64,000 bases of DNA from Erythrocercus mccallii (lineage: Eukaryota; Chordata; Aves; Passeriformes; Dicruridae), in NCBI GenBank assembly GCA_013397435.1, contig VZRG01000521.1, forward strand, positions 214,563 through 278,562, read 5' to 3'. The first letter of the stretch is position 1. The number at the start of each line of letters is the position of its first letter. The notes beneath the pieces are model-generated. The model ran no database searches, was not told the origin of the DNA, and saw nothing but the letters and a program-made list of their open reading frames with translations. Position numbers and translations under genes: made by a program. This document shows positions 48,416 through 61,080 of this stretch, piece by piece.

Positions 48416-51400
48416 AATGAAAGCAGGGAAGCCAGACCTGTGTTCTGTTTCCCTGCTCTCCCAAAGGCTGGCTGTCTCTCATGTCTCCCTCAGAAAAAAT
48501 CCCTACCAAACATTTGAGGAGTTCTCCTGCATTTGTGCAATGATCTCTTTCTTCTGCTCCTTGCTTGAGAAACCTACCCAGCAGGACTGTCCTGGATTGC
48601 TTCCCACTCTCCCAGCACCAGCAGCTGGCCAAGAAGAGCTGGCTGAGACCACCAGGCTCCTGAGGCCAGGCACTGCAGACAAAGACATCCCATCCAGACA
48701 ATGCTTTGGCCAAGGTAACACCTGGACCAGCTGTGGCTGATCTCTCCTTCACTTCAGCACAGGTTTCCCTGTCACAGTAGCACATGGCACTTCAAGGGGA
48801 GAGCCTCAGGGCTTTCTCTCTCCTGGCACTGCTGAGACACTGGTGGCCTGTCAGAAACAGCAGGAGAGGGGCACAGTGGACTCTAGAGTGCATCTCCCAT
48901 GCAGATGTGACTCTGAACATTTGCTATTAATTTTAAAAGGAGAAAAGAACAAGAAGCCTGTTCGTTCATCACCTGGTGAAACATCCCATGGAAAAGCAGT
49001 GTGTTGGCAAAGTCCCTCTCCCCTGGGAGCTGGAGATGGGCAGTTTTGAGGCCTATACAGCTGTTAAAGCAAGAACTTGCCCTGCTAACAGCAATGCCAG
49101 CAGGCACTTTGCTCCTGCAGTTGTGTTTGGGCATCGGGCACATGGAGTAATTTTCTCCAAGAAGTGAGGAGTGTGGGCAAGGCCCTCACAGCACTGAAAT
49201 GAAAATGTTTGTGAGCTTAAAGGCTGTGATAGAAACCAGTGCAATCCATGCTGGGAAAATATCACTGCAGAGAGCACAGATCATTCTATAAGGTGATGGC
49301 CTTACTGGTAAAGTGGCTTTGTAAAGAGATCATTCTCCAAATCAACTAATCTTCTGTATCCTTGCTGTTCATGGGTCTTTGCACATCTTCCAGGGCAGTG
49401 AAAGGTGCCAATTGACCCTCTGCAATTAGTACCCTGTCTTAATTGACTTTAGCATTCTCCCAGGTTCCTCAGAGGTGAATGGCTCTATCTGCTCATCCAA
49501 GACAAAGGTGTCTCCCCCTGAGATGCAGTTACAGATGAGAAGCAGATGTGGGGCAAACCTCACACTCTTAGCATGTGTGAGGCAGAGCTTTAAGGCTGCC
49601 ATCAAGGGGTGAGAGGCTTCTGGTTCCAATCATCCTGTCTGCTCTGGCAGGGACGTGGGGGGATGCTGTGCCAGCCCCTCTGCCAGCTCAGCCCATTTTT
49701 GAGCTTCAGGGGCAGAGGCACTGGAGCTCGCTCTCCGCTTGCATAACTGCATCCTTCACGTCTCAGTGGCTTGGTTGGGGTCTGGGCAGGCGCACGTGAG
49801 CTGAGCTGGGTTTGCTGCTGGAGCCTTGAGGGGAACTGGGAACATCCATGCATGTAAAGGCATCAGCTCCGGAGTGAAACCTCTGCCTGACCCAGTAATC
49901 ATTGGCAGGGATGAGCAGAGAAACCACTCCTGACAGGCTTTGCCAACCTGGCTTTTTGCAAGGGATGCGTTCAGAGACCTTAAAAATTCAACGACTGGGC
50001 TCTGGCTTCAAATAAATCATTCTCCTGCCTTTGCTGTCATTAGGGGATGTGATGAAGCCACCCCCCAGGTGCTGAGTCTCATTTAATCCCATGTACATCT
50101 GCTAATATTCTATGCCTCAGATCCCCAAATTGTGCTGTCCCAGTCCCTGGTTTGGGCAACAGAGACGCAACTCTGCATCTTGCCGAAGGCCCTGAGATGC
50201 TGCTTGGTTTTTTAAGGTTGGCTTTGTGCCTGCTTGGGAGCCTGACCTTGCAGGAGGAGGTCTGCCAAGAGGATCTTCAGCCGCTGCTTCTTCAAATGCC
50301 ACACACACAGCCTGGCTGGGACTGAAGCAGGGACAGCAAGGCTGGGAAGAGATATTGACTCCAGACCATCTGCCTGACACCAAGGAAATGTGCTCCTGCC
50401 CACCATGCTGACAAAAGTGTTCCTCCTATGCAGAGGCTGCCCCAGATGTGCCCCAGGCCTTGGCCCCTTCCCCATGGTGCCTGGGGACCCCTTTCAGGGC
50501 AATTGCTGGGAAAGCTGTGGGGCACAGCAATCAGTGTCACCCTTGGCATGGGCACAGTGACATCCAATGGAGTTGCTCTGTGTTGGCATCCTGTGGCCCG
50601 TGTAACCTGTCATGGTGTCCCAGTGTTTCAGGGTTCCCTGGTTTCCCTGGGCACAGAAATTGCTCAGCTGGGCCTCAGATGTCTCAGCTCTTGTCAGTCA
50701 ATTCCACAAACCATGTCAGTGTTCAGTGCCCATGCTGCTGACTGGTTGGTGTTCACCACATGTGCTTCTCCAGCAAGCCCAGAAGCAGCAGAGTTCTTGG
50801 CTCCCACTCTGCTCTCTCCCTGAAACCAAGAGACTTAACTTCAAAAGAAGCAGGCTTGGGGCTTGCTGGGGAGGATGCAGCAAGAGCATGTCCTGGGAAC
50901 AGGTTCTTTAGCTGCTGGAGCTCTCATCCTAGTGCTGTTCCTTCCAGGTGCAAGCAGAGTGTGGAGTGACCTGCAAACAGCCCCTCCTGCTCCAGCCCAT
51001 CCCTCTCTAACACCCTTGAGCAGCAACAGGACGGGGGATGCTCATGCACAATTCCCCTTGAGAGCTAAGCTAACCAGCCACTGGATGTCATTATTGCTCC
51101 AAACCAATACATTGAGGAATCTATTCCAGACCTACAAAAAAAAAAAAAAAAAAAAGTGAGTTTTCAGTACTTAAAATGCTTAAAATGTGCTTCCCGAGGA
51201 CACAAATCTGTTCACCTCTTCTCCTGCAGCTCTTGTGTTCGCCGGCACACCTTTGCATGCCCGGGGACAGAGTGCCTGGGGTTTGGCACAGGCAGGACAC
51301 GATCCTGGGTGACCTCTCTGCCCTTCCCGGGAGCTCCTGCGCTTCCTCCTCATCTCCGGGGATGACATCATGGCTGTTTTTGTAGCAACAGAAAGGGGCA

Positions 51401-53490
51401 CCGCAATTCCTGACCGGGATTGAGCAGGAGGGCAGTGCCCTGTGGGTGCCCCTGCCATGGCCCTGCGCTGGAGAGCAGAGCTGGCAAGTCAGAGGGCTTT
51501 GGGCTGGTATCTGATGCAATAAATCAGGGGGAAGAAATTTGGTTCAGTTTCCCCCTGCTTCGTCTTTTAGCTGGGGACCCCAGCTGTCTCACTAGACCTG
51601 AATTGAAGTATTTTGCTTTAGGTTATTTGACCTGACACACACTTTCCTTACTTCTCCCTGCTTCACTTTAAAAATGAGGTCTGGTCTTAAAGAAAACTGT
51701 CCTTTGAAAGCACAGTTAGAAATTTCACTTGTGGAGGGCAACATTTTTCTTCTGCCTTCTTCCCTCAGGGATTTTCATTGCAGTTTTCCCAAATTCAGCC
51801 TGATTTCACCAGCAATTTTGAATTCTTGGGTTGTCTGTTTCCTGGCTGCTTTGATATTTACTGAAAATATTTTACATGTGCTGGTTCAATGTGAGAGCTG
51901 ATGGAAGTCGGGGATCAGGGGTTCAGCTGATGCCTGATCCTCCTCTCCCCAAGCTACTCACAAGTCCTCTCCCAAAACTCCCAGCATAGCTGTGCCATCA
52001 CAGCCTCCCATGAGCTCTGGGACAGACTTTTCCTGATGTGCTGGGAAGTTCTGGGCATCCCATTTGTTGTCTGTATGGTCAAGCCTTAATGGGGGAGTGG
52101 AGAACAACTGCAGAGGAGGGCTAGTGTTTGCACTGCAGTGCAGTACGGAGAGGAGTGGACAATCCCTGGGGAAATCCTGGCACGGTGCTGGCTGGGGAGA
52201 GCTTCCATAGAGCCTCACTGATCTGTGCTCTTTCATCTTTATGAGCCTGCTTCTAAGTTGCCCTATTTCAGTTATATCCCTTTCATTGGCTTTTCTTCTT
52301 CCACCACAGCTGTAAAACAAGCCAGGGAAACATCAACTGCTGCAAGCCTGATGTGAAGAAATAATCCTGAAAGAGTAGAGCAGGATATACGTGGGCTGTG
52401 CCTCATCTCTAGCACTACCTCGGGTCCCACAAACAGCTCTGGCCGGCAGCAGCATCATCTGCTCCCACTGCAAACCATTGCAACGAGCTGCAGCCCAAGG
52501 GAAAACAAAGCTCTCTGCTCAGCCTTGCTCTTAAACTCTTGCAGAGAAGAGCTTGGGACAGGCCTTGGGGGTGTGTGAGCAGAAAGGAAGTTGTCTCAGC
52601 CTTGTAAGGGCTCTCAGCATATGCCTGCACTCCCTGCTTGTTTTGACTTGTGTGGGAATCTTTGCAATCAAAATGATACGACAATTCCAATCACTGCTGA
52701 TCGCTTTAGGCAGGTGTAATTCAAGCTCTGGCTGCAGATGGCTGTCATTTAATTAACAGGGAAAGAGCCAAAATTCTGTGTAAAACTGGGGAAGGCAAAG
52801 AGAAAAGCCTGAGGGGGACTTGTGATAATAGAGAGCAGAGGATGACAGCAGACTTATTCAGAGTTTTATCTGTTCCCACAACTGATGTAATGCTGACATT
52901 CCCTGCATCACAGGCAGCGAGGTGTGCAAGGTGAGCTGTGGAACACAACACAGTCATGCACTTACTTCTGTCCAAGTCATGGGGAATGACTTGAGGACAA
53001 CACCAAGGGTAACAAGTCTTGGTGTTGTTACCAGCTGTAGGAACTCGCAGGCTCTGAACACTTTTTTCCCTTGCTGTTTCACCACTTTGATTTCATTCCT
53101 GGCTCAAGCAGTACTTGCTCTCAGCTCTTTGGGGCCAAGCTCAGCTGGGTACAAACTGCTGCAGTCCTCTTTGGCCACTGGACTGGTGCTGGCCCTCCAA
53201 CAGTGCAGAATTTGTCCCTGTCCTGCTCCCTTTGTAGCTGCTGCCTTGCCAGGGGTGCTATTTCTTTGCAGTGGCTGTGTACCTTGTGTGCCTCTGCTTT
53301 CCACGCTTGCGACCCAGATTTCAATTTTCTACGCCTAAAATGAAATTAATAGGTCCTGTTACTGCAGCAGGGGAAGTGCTGGGCAGCGGAGGAAGAGCTT
53401 CAGTCCTGCTTATCTTGGGCAAATTGAGCATGTTTTGAAACGGTTTTCAATGACTGATGTCCTGATAGTGCAATGCTTCACCTTCTGCAG
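48416..53490. other. Intergenic region without recognised genes
   Basis: I see no coding exon, RNA gene or clear mobile element in this 5 kb apart from a 20-bp A tract at 51136-51155. Confidence 0.45.
51136..51155 (+). repeat. A20 tract
   Basis: Twenty consecutive A residues after 'agacctac'. No obvious retroposed transcript precedes it and no flanking target duplication could be seen. Confidence 0.95.
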
Positions 53491-53493
53491 CAC

Positions 53494-53614
53494 CTGGAGC
53501 AGATGGAGCTGTGGGATGGGGTCACACATCCACCCCCGTCCCAGCAGTGGGGGGATGCTGGTCCCACGTTCAGCCAGGAGCACTGGTCACTGGAGCAGTG
53601 ACCTCCCTTTGGGA
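53494..53614 (+). repeat. Direct duplication, copy A
   Basis: 121 bp from 'ctggagcagatgg' to 'acctccctttggga' correspond to 54730-54850. The last about 60 bp (from 'gggatgctggtcccac') differ at only a few positions. The family is not recognised. Confidence 0.9.
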
Positions 53615-54729
53615 GCCTCAAATGAGGGACCCAGGGAAAGACCTCCTGTACTGGGAGGTGTTGAGCTGATGGAGGGAATTCCAGGCAGGAAATGTCACTC
53701 AGTTGACCCTTGGCCCATGGGAGTGCCTGTGTGCATTGGTACAACCTTGCATTTGCATGGCCCAGAGAATGCATCACATTGACCTAATCCAGCTCTACAA
53801 AACTACTCTTCTTGTCCCACTTGGTGTTGTGGCTTCTGGTTTGACATCCCTGAGCTACGGAGATGGCAGGGCCTTGTAGTGTTTTCATTTACTTCTGTCT
53901 CATCAAATGGCTGCGATGCTAAGAACCGAGTTTTGGAGAGGAGGGAGATGAAAATCCAGAGGAAATTGCTGGCTTCCTGCAGTGCTGACTCTGAGCTGTT
54001 TGATATTCTCTGTTTTTTAAGGTTTGCTTGTTTTAAAGCAACATTAATTGGAAAGATGCTGGAGTGTCAAATAGAAACCACTCCCTGAATAACCTCGCTA
54101 ATGAGCATGTTATTAAAGCAGGGTTAGGAGCTCCCTAGAGGGCTCTCTCTGGATAGGATTAAATTAAAAAAAAAATCATCTAAACTAGAGAGAAAATCTC
54201 TGTTAGTCTGCAGTGATGAATATAGAAAAGTCCAATGAAAAATGGCTTTGAAAGGTTTAAGTGTATGTCTCCCTATCTAGGACTAGACTTCTCCATCCCT
54301 CAGGGCTCAGTCAGGCAGGGAAGAAATTTTTAATGAAGCAGAGGGTGGAGGAGTTGCAGCTCAGAGCCTGACAAGCCCACTTTCCATGTGGCCACTTCCC
54401 AATGCCCCTGGCACCTGCCCATGTAGAGCAACAAGGGCAGTCCCTGCAGGCCACCAGGGTGGACAGTGTCTCTGCCAGAACAATGTGGCTGGTGGGAGGC
54501 AAGGGCCAGCAGAGATGGGGATGCTGAGAGCCTGTGCCAGGAGATGAGAGAGTGCCTGTCCTCTCTGCAAAGCGTAGCTTTTATCTACTCCACTGGAGCA
54601 GTTTCCCAGTAAGGCCTCATGGTGCTGACCACTGTGATCCTTTGAAGTGCTGGCATCTCCAACTCCCTCTTCATCTGCCTCTCCCGTAGATCTGGAGCTG
54701 TCTCTGAGAGCAAGGACACAGCAGTAGCT

Positions 54730-54850
54730 CTGGAGCAGGTGGGGCCGTGGGATGGGATCACACATCCCCTCTCTGACAGCGGTGTGGGGATGCTGGTCCC
54801 ACATTCAGCCAGGAGCACTGGTCACTGGAGCTGTGACCTCCCTCTGGGGA
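54730..54850 (+). repeat. Direct duplication, copy B
   Basis: 121 bp from 'ctggagcaggtgg' to 'acctccctctgggga', same orientation as copy A and 1236 bp away. Similarity fades on both sides. It is either a local duplication or two members of a low-copy repeat family that I cannot name. Confidence 0.9.
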
Positions 54851-56689
54851 GGGATAATGAAGGAGTGGTTTCATGGTTCCCAATCCCTTCCCTCCAGCTG
54901 GAAAGGATGTGGGAGGATTTAGGGCAGGAAAACTATTCTCATACCATCTGAAGACAGGCATGAAATGCTTTAGCAAAGCTTCCCTGCAGGCAACAGCGAC
55001 TTCCAGAGCAATTCCAGCTTTTTTGTGGCTTGCCCTTCCCGTGAATGGTGGGCAGGCTGGCCCTGCCCCAGCCGCAGCATGGGGCTGGCTGGGGAGCTGA
55101 TTTACTGCTCCTGCAGACAAGGAGCTTCATGGCTTAAGGCCATTCTTTGCCTGCATTATCATGGAGCACATTTTCAGGGGAGCCTGGGTGCCTGGGCTGC
55201 TCCTGATATTTGGGCTTTGCAGGCAGGAGCATCCCTTTGGAGAGGATTTTGTCCGTGTGCAGAAGGAAACGTGTTGCCTTAGCAAAGCACCGTCTGACAG
55301 GCTAATGCAAAACATGCCAGCACCAAGCTGTGACTCGAAACAAAGAGAGGGAAAACACAGTATTTTTATTTTCTCTGCTGCTGCACTCAGTTGGAGTTTT
55401 TTCTTTCTTCTTGTTTTTGGTTTTGTTTTTTTTTCTTTGCCTGAGACAGGTATTTGGATTCTCTGTGCTCCCCAAACTCTTCCCCGGGCTGTCTCCAGCA
55501 ATCAGACAGAGTGACAGCTCTGAAACTCTCCAAGTTAACAAGTTCAAGTGCTGATGATTAACTAGATTCACAAAGTTGATTGGAAAAAAATAGGGATATA
55601 AATAAATATTCCTGGAGATATTCCACCCCCTGTAGTCATGAACTTTGAATAATTGGAGGGAATTATGCTGAGTACTAATCAAAAGGGTTGTTTTTTTTTT
55701 AATTTGCTAATTACTGCTGGGTTTCATCAGTGTCAGACTCTAATCATCTCAAGACATGTTAATTGACCCTTGGGAGTTGTTTATCTGATGCAGAAAGTTT
55801 TAGATGGGGTCATACAAAGAAATGCAATCACTGAGGTTACTTCTCACCTGCCACTCAGCTGGAGAGAAGAGTTAAAAAGTCTTTGGGCCATGAGGATGTG
55901 TGCACTGACCTTCCCATCAGCTGAGCTCTGGAATGGCTCCTTGTGGATACTGTGGCATCCTCCATCCACTGGGGACATTCTTTTTCTTGTCCCTTGCACT
56001 TCAGTGTCCTCTCTGCAGGCCTCCTGGTTTTCTACACACACACACACACAGAGTAGTGCTGGTGATCCACACGCAGTGAGTGCTGACAGTGACGTCCCTC
56101 TGTGGTGTGGTGATGCTGTAAGGCTGTTCTTTTCCATGGCAAGTTCTGCTGGGACAGGTTTGTGGTGCTCCAGGAGCAGGCTGGGGTTCCCGCTAAGGAG
56201 TGCAGGCATCACTGTGGAAGGATGTATGCAAAGAGGAAGCCTTTGGGGTGATTTCTAACTAAATTCAGATACAGACCTTTAACTCCCCACATTGCTTCCA
56301 CCTCCTGAGAAGGCAGTGACCAGCAGCAGGCTGTCACTGTGACCTCAGAGGGGCTCAGTCTGTCCCTTAGAGCACCTGTGTGGTCCCCTCCTTCCTCAGA
56401 GACAAAGCTGCTGAGGTGCACACTTTAGGGTTGGGTCACCTTTGCAAGCTGTGTGGGTGCAGACCCATCTCCTCCCTAAGCTGTGTCCTTTATTCCATCA
56501 TTACCCCAAAACTGACTTTCTGGGCAGTTTCACAGCCTGGCTACCTCACCTGTCTCATGTCCTGTTAATTAAACCAGAGGAGGTAGGAATTAGTGGGATA
56601 AAAGGTGGGGGCAGTAAGGAGCAGGGAAGCACTGCTGCAAAGGGCTGACCAAGTTTCTCAAGGGCAGGTTTCAGGAATGCCAATGTTTT
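54851..56689. other. Intergenic region, only a short CA repeat
   Basis: No coding exon is recognised. A short (AC)n run lies at 56034-56050. Confidence 0.45.
56034..56050. repeat. Short (AC)n microsatellite
   Basis: About eight AC units, uninterrupted. Confidence 0.9.
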
Positions 56690-57000
56690 CATCATTTAAT
56701 GTTTTAATTAATGACCTTGGTATAAAAATTAGTCTTATGTTAATGAAATGCTCTGGAGATGCAATGCTGAGAAATATCCTCAATACAGAGGCACATAATG
56801 TCATACCAGAAGACCTGGGCAATCTCAACATGAGTAGAAGTGATTAAATTTAAGAGTGCCAGCAGTGCAAGGTCACTCACATAAGGGCAGATGAGGAGAA
56901 CTCCTGCTACCAGCTGGGAACTGAGCAGCAGCTTGGGAAAAATGCCTGAGTCACGTAGTTAATGGTGGGTGACCACACTGCAGAGACGCAACCCAGCCCC
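56690..57000 (+). repeat. Ancient CR1-family LINE fragment (reverse transcriptase to C-terminal region)
   Basis: The plus strand encodes 'FNVLINDLG', a decayed form of the RT motif before the catalytic FADD box. It is followed by sequence of the type 'aaatttaagagtgccagcagtgcaaggtc', 'acataaggg' and 'gctaccagctgggaac', in the order found downstream of RT in old amniote CR1 elements. The frame is broken and the catalytic motif is not intact. Confidence 0.6.
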
Positions 57001-60000
57001 AGGACGGGCCTGGTGTGTCCATCTCAGCATCACGGCAAAATTTTGATGTAAGTCAAATAAAGGAGGAGTATTCCCGGGTGGTGTGTGAGCCCCATGGCAC
57101 ACAGGGGCACCACCAGAAGCTGTCGCAGGCTCTGTGCATCTGCTGGTGTCACAATTGATGGTGACAGTGATGGAAGGACCTGTGTTCCCATTACTGACTG
57201 ATAATATTTCACCACCTCTTTTGTACTAATTTTCATTTTGATTTCAGGATAATTTGTATCAGTTTATGAAATGTGGCCTTTCTTTCATTGCAGAAGAACA
57301 CAAACACAACTATGTCTAGGTATTATTGACTTAAGGCATATATAGGCGTGTGTTTTTATTTGATCACCTTCATTTTTCTAATTTTCCCCTTCCCATATTC
57401 TTTTTCCTTTTTATCACATTGCTGGCTGCTAGAGGCCCTTAAATAGAAATCAAATTTCTAGGTAATATTTCTTCATAAAAAACACTATTTATTTTTGTTA
57501 TTCCCTACCAGTAAATACTCAGCTCCTTCTCTCATTTGTTATAAGTCTAGATTAACATTTTTTGTGGCAAGGCTGGAACAGATACCTGAATATGACTGCA
57601 GTTGTACCCAGTTGTAGGTGTGCTAACAGAGGTCAGGTTTGAGCCACTGGCAGTGTGTCACAAGGTACAATTCCTTGCTGCCACAGCTGGACACTGAGTG
57701 TAGAAGTGATTTTGTTTCAGGCTCCTGCATTTACCCTGTAGTACTGAGAGGTGAGAGGCTCCTGACACCAGTGCCTGATCCTGCACCACTTGTTGTCCTC
57801 AGGTCAAGGTGCTGCTCATTGAATCTCAGCTCAGATCCTTCCCCTCCTGTTGCTTCAACAGTTCATCAGAAAGTAGGGGCAGAGATGTCTCTGGAAGACA
57901 CCTGAGCTGTTGTTTACTGTATTGCCTTTGCAAGGGAAAGCCTGTTGTGTAAAAGACACAAAAATAACTAATAGCATCAATATAAACATATACTTTAACT
58001 ACCATTTAAGGCTGTCACTGGGTTAAAATAATCCCTGGTGCTGCATCCCAAGTGCACGGTAATTATGTGGCAAATCTCTTTATTACAGGGTGTCAATCAA
58101 GCCACGATGTAGCTGCGAGTGAAATCTCTTTGTGTCTCCACTGATATTCCCAGCACGGAGCTGCATGCTCCACGATGCTTCTGGAGATCTGCGTGCCTGT
58201 GCCCAGGATGTCTCATTAAAACGTGGCTGTAGGAAGGAGAATTGGGCACAGCAACTGTGCTTGGCTTTTGGGGAAGGAAATGTTTCTGCAGAGTATCTGT
58301 CCAGCAGAAATCTGTCCCTGTGTCAAAGCAAAGCACACAGAAATACTTGTTCTAATTGTGTGCATGGCCAGGTGATGCTCACAGGCCACTGCACTGCAGT
58401 CTCCAGCCCGGATGGGCAGAAGCTGCTCCTGCCTTTGCTGGTCCTGGCAAGCACTGAGCTGTACACGCAGCCACCCCCAGCGCAGCCCCGGGCAGAGCCT
58501 CAGTGGTGCTCCCAGGACATTGCCTGCACCATGGGCTGTGGTGTGCAGCCTCCCCTGTGCTTGCACAGGGCCTTCTGGGACCATCTCTTGCCATCCGTCC
58601 TGCTGGGACAAATGCATGGTGGCTGGGTACAGTGGCATGGAACTGGAGGTCTACCTGACCTTTAGTGCAGCTGCCCAGTGGCTCCTGGCACCCCCACACA
58701 AAGGGCAGGGCAGAGGTCAGGGCAGCCAGGTTAATCCTGCAGCCAGGGTCTCTGCACCCCAGCAGTGGGGTGGATTATTTGGTTTTGGCCTGGAGGATGT
58801 TCTCAGCTGCTGGGATCTCATCTGCAACTTCTGCAGAGACAGAAGTCCTTGGGGAGAGACATGGCATGCATGCTGTGGGACTGCACAGCAGCAGGGACTG
58901 CATGGCTGCAATGAGTCTCTGCCTCTCCCACCCTTCCTTGCCATTTGCTCATTGAGGATAAATCTTCCCTTTGCTTTTCCACTTCCAGTTGCACTCCTTA
59001 TCTCCTCCCACTCCTTTGCCCCTGCACCTTTCATTTCTCCACCTTTCCTTCTAATACTGCCTTCCCCTTGTCCATGATCTAATCTTGGTGAGTCAGACAG
59101 TTTTTGAGCAGAGGTTACAGAAATAACCCCAGGTTTTGCTCTGTGAAGATCTATCCAAAAGGAGGGCAGGAGAAATGCATTCCCATGTGTTCTTGGCTGA
59201 GGACCAAGGATGGTGGCTCAGGCCTGGCAGCTGAGGTGAACACAGGCTGTGTTCCCTGAGGAGAACTTGTGTCCAGTGTGGAGCAGCAAGGCACGGGTTG
59301 GGCTTGAGGCTGGAGCCACTGCTTTTCCCAGGAGCAGTGTCCCAGCCTGGCCAAGGGCAGAGTTTGCTCTGCCATCCCACCTATCTATCATCGCATAGAC
59401 AGAGTGGACTGTGTAGTACATAGATCTTTTGAGTAGGACCAAAAATCCCACATCCCTGCTGGTTTGTGAGGGTCTGAGGAACAGAGGATGTCGGTTTTTT
59501 TGGTCCAAATTCCCCCTTCCTCTCCCCTATAAGCAGGGTGGTGGCTGCTTTGCTGCTGCTGCTTTCCACCAGGGCCTGTGTTTCAGCAGCTCTCAGAGGT
59601 ACTGATAGAAAATCACTTGGGGGACTGTTTATGATAAAAAGTGCAATACAAACAGATAATATCATCATACTCCACTATTAACAGGCTTAAATCCCAAGGA
59701 TGGGGAGAAGCTCCTGTGGAGAGCAGAGCTATCTGTCAAACACTTCTGCCGCAATTTAAAAGCACTCCCTAGCCTGGCAGGGCTAATTTCACATCTTTTT
59801 TCTCCAGGGAGTATATTTGGGACTCTCTCTGCTTGAGGCAGGAGCCCTCCATGCTGATTAGATTCAGACAGGGGTTTTGGTGATTGCTCTCCTTGAGTTC
59901 TGATGGAACATGATGGAGAAGAACATGTTACATGGTTGTGTCACCCCCCCTGAGGCCAAAACAGCTGTAAGCTGGGCTTACTGAGTTGTTGCTGACGTGC

Positions 60001-60650
60001 TTACTGAGTTGTGTCCTGGTGAATGTGCCACCTGGGGAGGGCAGTGGGGACAGCTGGGCAAATTTCCCTTTATTTTATTGCTGCCACTGCGGTCCTTGGC
60101 TGGTCTGTGGGGGAGAGTCTCAGAGGTGAGGCAGGAGAGTCAGTAAAAATAAAATAGAAAAAATCCTTTTCATAATTAGGGCAGATGTCCCACCCTTTCA
60201 GTTTGTGCTGAGGGGTGGAAATTGCTTTTTCAGATTATTTCTCTGTCTAGAAAGATATTTGTATCCAAAAGTTACTGGTGGGGTTGGTGTCTTGACTGGG
60301 CCTTTTCATTTCAATGGCCCTTCTGGAAGAGCCAAATTTTCATGCATTAGGCTTGGTTTCTGCTTTGAACAGTGACTGAGCCTTAACCTAGGTCATCCCT
60401 GGTGATGCACATGAAGGCAGTGGGAATGCCAGGGATGAAGAGTGGGTGCAGGGATGTCCTCAGAAGGAGGAAAAAGGTTAGTGAAGACTGAGCTGTGCTG
60501 CAGCTCCAGCCCCATAGTGCTTTCAGCAGAGCATTTTCATTTCCTGCAGCCTCCTGCCAACACCTGCTCAATGCACGAGTGGGCCTCAGTTCAGACACCT
60601 CTTAGTTCTGACTGGTTTTAAATCACTGCGTTTCCCTTCTCGATTTCTTT
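57001..60650. other. Intergenic region, no gene seen
   Basis: No recognisable exon or repeat family. A 14-bp word 'gcttactgagttgt' occurs twice about 23 bp apart (near 59976 and 59999). The long open frame at 58412-59077 has a low-complexity, Cys/Trp-rich translation with no family resemblance. Confidence 0.4.
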
Positions 60651-60719
60651 TGCAGTGGGGGCTTTACCCCACTCAGCATCATTTCCCTGCTCATCTCCGG
60701 CTCAGACAAGGCAGGAAAC

Positions 60720-61080
60720 GTATTTTCAATGTATTAATTAAAATGTCTTTGCAGCAGAACATCTGCATGGAGAGCGATAGATCACCGAAGTGTGCGTGTG
60801 CGCGTGTGCCTGTGCGTCGCAGCCTTCCAGATAACGCATTGCTTTGCATAATTTATTCCAGCCAGCACAGCAATAATTTTCATAGCCTGTGATCTTCAAG
60901 TGTGCGATTATCAATCTGCAACCCGGCTCCATGTGACCCAGACGTCAGATTATTCCCAGATAAAGGAGATGCAGGACGTTTGGTGCTCCATCACCTCTGG
61001 CCAAATGGTTGTATGGGATAAGATCAAGCATTGTTTTGTTAGATCCCACCGTGCTAAAGCAATGGATCTTCTCAGGTATT
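60720..61080. promoter_or_regulatory. Candidate conserved non-coding element
   Basis: The block has non-repetitive, mixed-composition sequence with several sharp transcription-factor words: an octamer-like 'tttgcataatttatt' at 60843-60857, a CRE half site in 'gacgtca' near 60949, and 'attaattaaaa' near 60733. It carries no long open frame. Conservation is suspected from appearance only. Confidence 0.2.

Noticed and set aside
43030..51155. A17 (43030-43046) and A20 (51136-51155) tracts as tails of processed pseudogenes
   Set aside because: No recognisable transcript-derived sequence or poly(A) signal precedes either tract, and no flanking target-site duplication could be seen.
58412..59077. 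221-aa open frame on the plus strand
   Set aside because: No known motif, unusual Trp/Cys content and no supporting splice or promoter signals; consistent with chance in moderately GC-rich intergenic DNA.
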